64,000 bases of DNA from Acanthochlamys bracteata (taxonomy: Eukaryota; Streptophyta; Magnoliopsida; Pandanales; Velloziaceae), in assembly GCA_019914995.1 (NCBI GenBank), contig CM034139.1, positions 129,001 to 193,000 of the forward strand. Reading direction: 5' to 3'. Positions 61,552-64,000 of the stretch are shown here, piece by piece. The notes under the pieces are model-generated. The model had not been told where the DNA came from and made no database searches. It was given only the letters and a program-made list of their open reading frames with translations. The stretch's first letter is position 1, and each line of letters starts with the position of its first letter. The position numbers were made by a program, and so were the translations under genes.

Positions 61552-62600
61552 GAAGAAATGCATGCTGCTATTCTGTCTGTGATCCCTTTATCTTTCTTTC
61601 TAATATTTGTGAGGTAAATGTGTTTGTTATCGTTGAAATATTATGTGTTCTGATTGCAGACGACAAGAAGCAGTATTAATTGGAATAGTTTCGTCATTAC
61701 AGTGTTGTATTAAAATGTTCTGCTGGAGCTCAGCAAAGATAACAGAGTGCCAAACCAATCATATAACCAAAGGATCCAGACGCTCCAACGCTCTCACAAT
61801 TCAATCCTTATTAAACAAAACCATCGGCAGCAAAAAATAGGCGGCAGTGTAATTTGAAGAGTAAATCAAATACATGATTTGATTTGATAACAAATCTTTT
61901 AAAACCAAACTTCCATGCAACTCCTGGTTGAGTTTTACAAAAAAAAAATTATCAATAGAAAAGAGACAATAAGATTTTGCTTTCTTTGTTACCGTACCCT
62001 CTTCATCGTTCTTTTCTCTCTTTTATTCTTCATTCTGCTCGGACTCCAAATTGCATGTCTAAGACGCACAAGCGATCGAAGCAATGATCTCAACGACAGC
62101 AAACTCTACTTTCGCCGTCAATTTTTGCCTGAATTCAACCCCATGAATCTAGAGATACATCAAGAAACAATCATTCGAAGCCACATGTTAGGATTTTTTG
62201 CAGTGTTTTTGCTGTTGTAGGTTTGCTTAGTATAATGGGATTCCACTTTCACTTCCCCTAACAACTTTTGGAAAAGCATTCACAAGAATCATTACTTATT
62301 TTTGTATTATTATCAGACTTCATTAATCGAATCAGTCTTCCTGATACAGTCTACAACAAGTATGTAGCAGGTACTGGACTATATGCTTATGTTGATGATG
62401 TTTTTTGTTCCTGAAACTAATATTTGAAAGTTGATATGAAACTTGGCTTGTCAAATGCAAATGATTTCAGTAAAAGAAGATGGTTCAAAAACAGTGTGCA
62501 AAAGCAGTCTGTACAGAAAAAGTAGGCCATGCAGCAGGCTGCTGTAGGAGTCTTGCATTTAGAATATGCATGTACTTTGGAGTTTGATGTTTAGTTAGTA
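61552..62600 (+). other. 3' flank of gene 8
   Basis: The array 3' UTR is cut at ~61727, where the flank shared with gene 6 begins (to ~62155). An open frame at 61915-62220 is not preserved in the gene 6 copy. From 62221 to 62600 I recognise nothing. Confidence 0.45.
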
Positions 62601-63720
62601 GTCATAGCAACTATCTATTCTAGTAAGAGAAGTATTTCAATTTGTAATCAACTATAGCCAGAGTATTAAGTAGTAGGATTCACTTCAGAAGAAGGCACCA
62701 GAATAAAGTACTTCTGAATATACTCCCTTGCTTGTTCTTCAATTCCGTATTCAGTCTTTCTTTTTGTTACTTCATTTGTTTCATCGCAAATCATTTCATG
62801 AGTAGCCAGCGTTCTGTGGGAACTTCTAGTACGAGAGTAGATTGCAATCAAAAGATAAAGCTGGAAAAAATAAAAAAAACTTGTTCTCAATGCTCCTCCC
62901 TACTGGAGCTGGCATGTACTTATAGCATCCAGAGTTCCTATCGGACTCTTTAACACTTATCCCTATTAACAGAGACTCTTTATTTGAATCAAACTACACT
63001 CCTAACCATGTAGAAGGCGCTCGGTATTCCCACACTTAGTGCTGGATTTAGACCGGAACACAGCCCAATCTCATCTCCTTGCTTCGGTAGTCCATCACCT
63101 GCACCGGTGCAAGTGTGCTGCAACTCCTACCTGACTTCCTAAAGGCATCGTTGTGGCCAACTGTGCTCCCTGCACTTGCATCTTGAATCCTATCATTCTT
63201 TGACAAGACTCGTGGTCAAGTTTGGAACCCGGTGGTCGACCTGAGTCACCCGCAAGATCATCCAAATTTTCTTCAGGGCGGGGCAGGCAGTGAGGCGCAA
63301 CCTCAGGTGGATTAACTATTCCATCCTTCAACTATGACACATGAAATACAAATGAGTCCTTGCTTCAGTAGGCAAGGCAAGTTTATATGCTACTTGCCCA
63401 ACACTGAGGGTGATACGGAAAGGCCATAAGAGTGATGCCTTGTGGAAGTGACAATCAGCAATATAAGACTCACAATGTGGTCTTTGTTAAATCTCTTCTC
63501 TCGTCGGTGCCCATCTGCTTGTTGCTTTGTACAATTTTGAGCATTACACAAATGGTACCTTAGGTCACGTAGCTCATCCCGCGCCTGCAACTGAATACCT
63601 CAACTCATCCGATATGCCTGCAACAGAAGTGAGGGGCGCCTATAGACAGCCTCAAATGGATGGACTTGTGCTGCTATATTAGTGCTACAGTGCTGCATGC
63701 TTACTAGCAGGCTGGGAAAA
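62600..63720 (-). mobile_element. Ty3/gypsy remnant: integrase C-terminal end and probable LTR sequence
   Basis: On the minus strand, 63660-63390 reads HPFEAVYRRP, then QARDELRDLRYHL and the word RREKRFNKDH. This is the usual gypsy run of integrase end, AQ...K...AD...RRE and GD-V segment. It continues at 63420-63290 with GQVAYKLALPTEARTH and LKDGIVNPPEVAPHCLP, in shifted frames. The piece from ~63060 to 62600 is probably the following non-coding/LTR part, but I cannot fix its ends. It is heavily decayed. Confidence 0.55.
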
Positions 63721-63850
63721 AAAGATTGTAACACAAAGGTTTAACGTAAATTAAACAATTAAAAAGGATATCTATTAATCAACAACTCTATATAAAATAT
63801 ATAACCATAGGGGTTTTCTGCAGATTAAAAATCCAACAGCAGCAGATGAC
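63721..63850 (-). other. Likely 3' UTR of the minus-strand gene at the right edge
   Basis: AT-rich sequence directly after the stop codon of the partial gene at 63851-64000. No other feature seen. Confidence 0.4.
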
Positions 63851-64000
63851 TCATAAGAAACTTCGTTGCACGTTGCCGGAGGCAAACCGAGATGACAGGC
63901 CTTGCTCCATGCCTGCTGAATCAAGATTAACCTTTGCCCGTCCAGCAACCAGATCCTTCTCGCGATCCCAAGGCTTCCATGGGTGCTGGTCTTCCCACTC
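63851..64000 (-). CDS. C-terminal exon of a GPALPP/DUF3752-like protein (partial)
   Basis: The minus strand is open from the window edge to TGA at 63853-63851, giving 49 residues. The pattern HPWKPWDREKDLVAGR, then GLSSRFASGN and ending FL, matches the tail of GPALPP-motif (DUF3752) proteins, which carry a DR(D/E)(K/R)DL motif, an RF-x-x-G segment and a terminal Phe-Leu. The role of that family is poorly known. Composition is GC-richer than the array. The gene continues beyond the window, so this exon marks the edge of the array. Confidence 0.6.
   Translation of the reverse strand, partial: EWEDQHPWKPWDREKDLVAGRAKVNLDSAGMEQGLSSRFASGNVQRSFL

Noticed and set aside
61915..62220. 101-codon open frame with a hydrophobic start
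   Set aside because: The copy of this flank at 31900-32050 has gaps that remove most of the frame; no domain.

Overview
The window looks like nuclear DNA of a flowering plant, probably a eudicot. The evidence is AT-rich introns with GT...AG borders, many exons of 45-87 bases, TATA and G-box promoters, and plant Ty1/copia (Sirevirus-like) and Ty3/gypsy retrotransposons. I cannot name the species.

Most of the window is a tandem array of one gene family that I do not recognise. A full member has a short Glu/Gln-rich first exon followed by two copies of a roughly 200-residue, probably helical module. Each module is built from about nine tiny exons, here called b to j. Every exon border is phase 0 and every undamaged exon is a multiple of three bases. 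The two modules are joined by a hinge exon that looks like a fusion of the terminal exon (j) of one gene with the first exon of the next. Copies: gene 1 (3-2155, 3' half only), gene 2 (~4650-9626, damaged), gene 3 (12180-17117, many frameshifts), gene 4 (19609-24218, intact, 374 aa), gene 6 (29588-31701, truncated single module), gene 7 (50338-55379, open except for one TAG in a skippable exon) and gene 8 (57207-61551, one frameshift). Genes 2 and 3 form a recent ~7.5 kb tandem duplication. Genes 4 and 7 share a nearly identical block about 31.16 kb apart.

At 25926-27743 lies a different six-exon gene, called gene 5 here. It encodes 348 residues: a degenerate kinase-like region followed by an IRE1/RNase L-type KEN ribonuclease domain whose Tyr, Arg, Asn and His active-site residues are all present at the family spacing. 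It occupies the position of the middle exons of an array module, with array remnants on both sides. A decayed fragment of a second copy lies at ~32575-32882.

From 32883 to ~49770 the array is interrupted by transposons. These are a minus-strand tandem of Sirevirus-type copia elements that share LTRs, an ~0.93 kb Tourist-like MITE inside one LTR, and a decayed plus-strand gypsy pol with a probable 3' LTR. The right edge (62.2-64 kb) holds a decayed minus-strand gypsy integrase and the last exon of a minus-strand gene resembling the C-terminus of GPALPP/DUF3752 proteins. The two gene types have no visible functional link. The pattern of duplication, fusion, exon loss and frameshift is that of a locus under rapid birth-and-death evolution.
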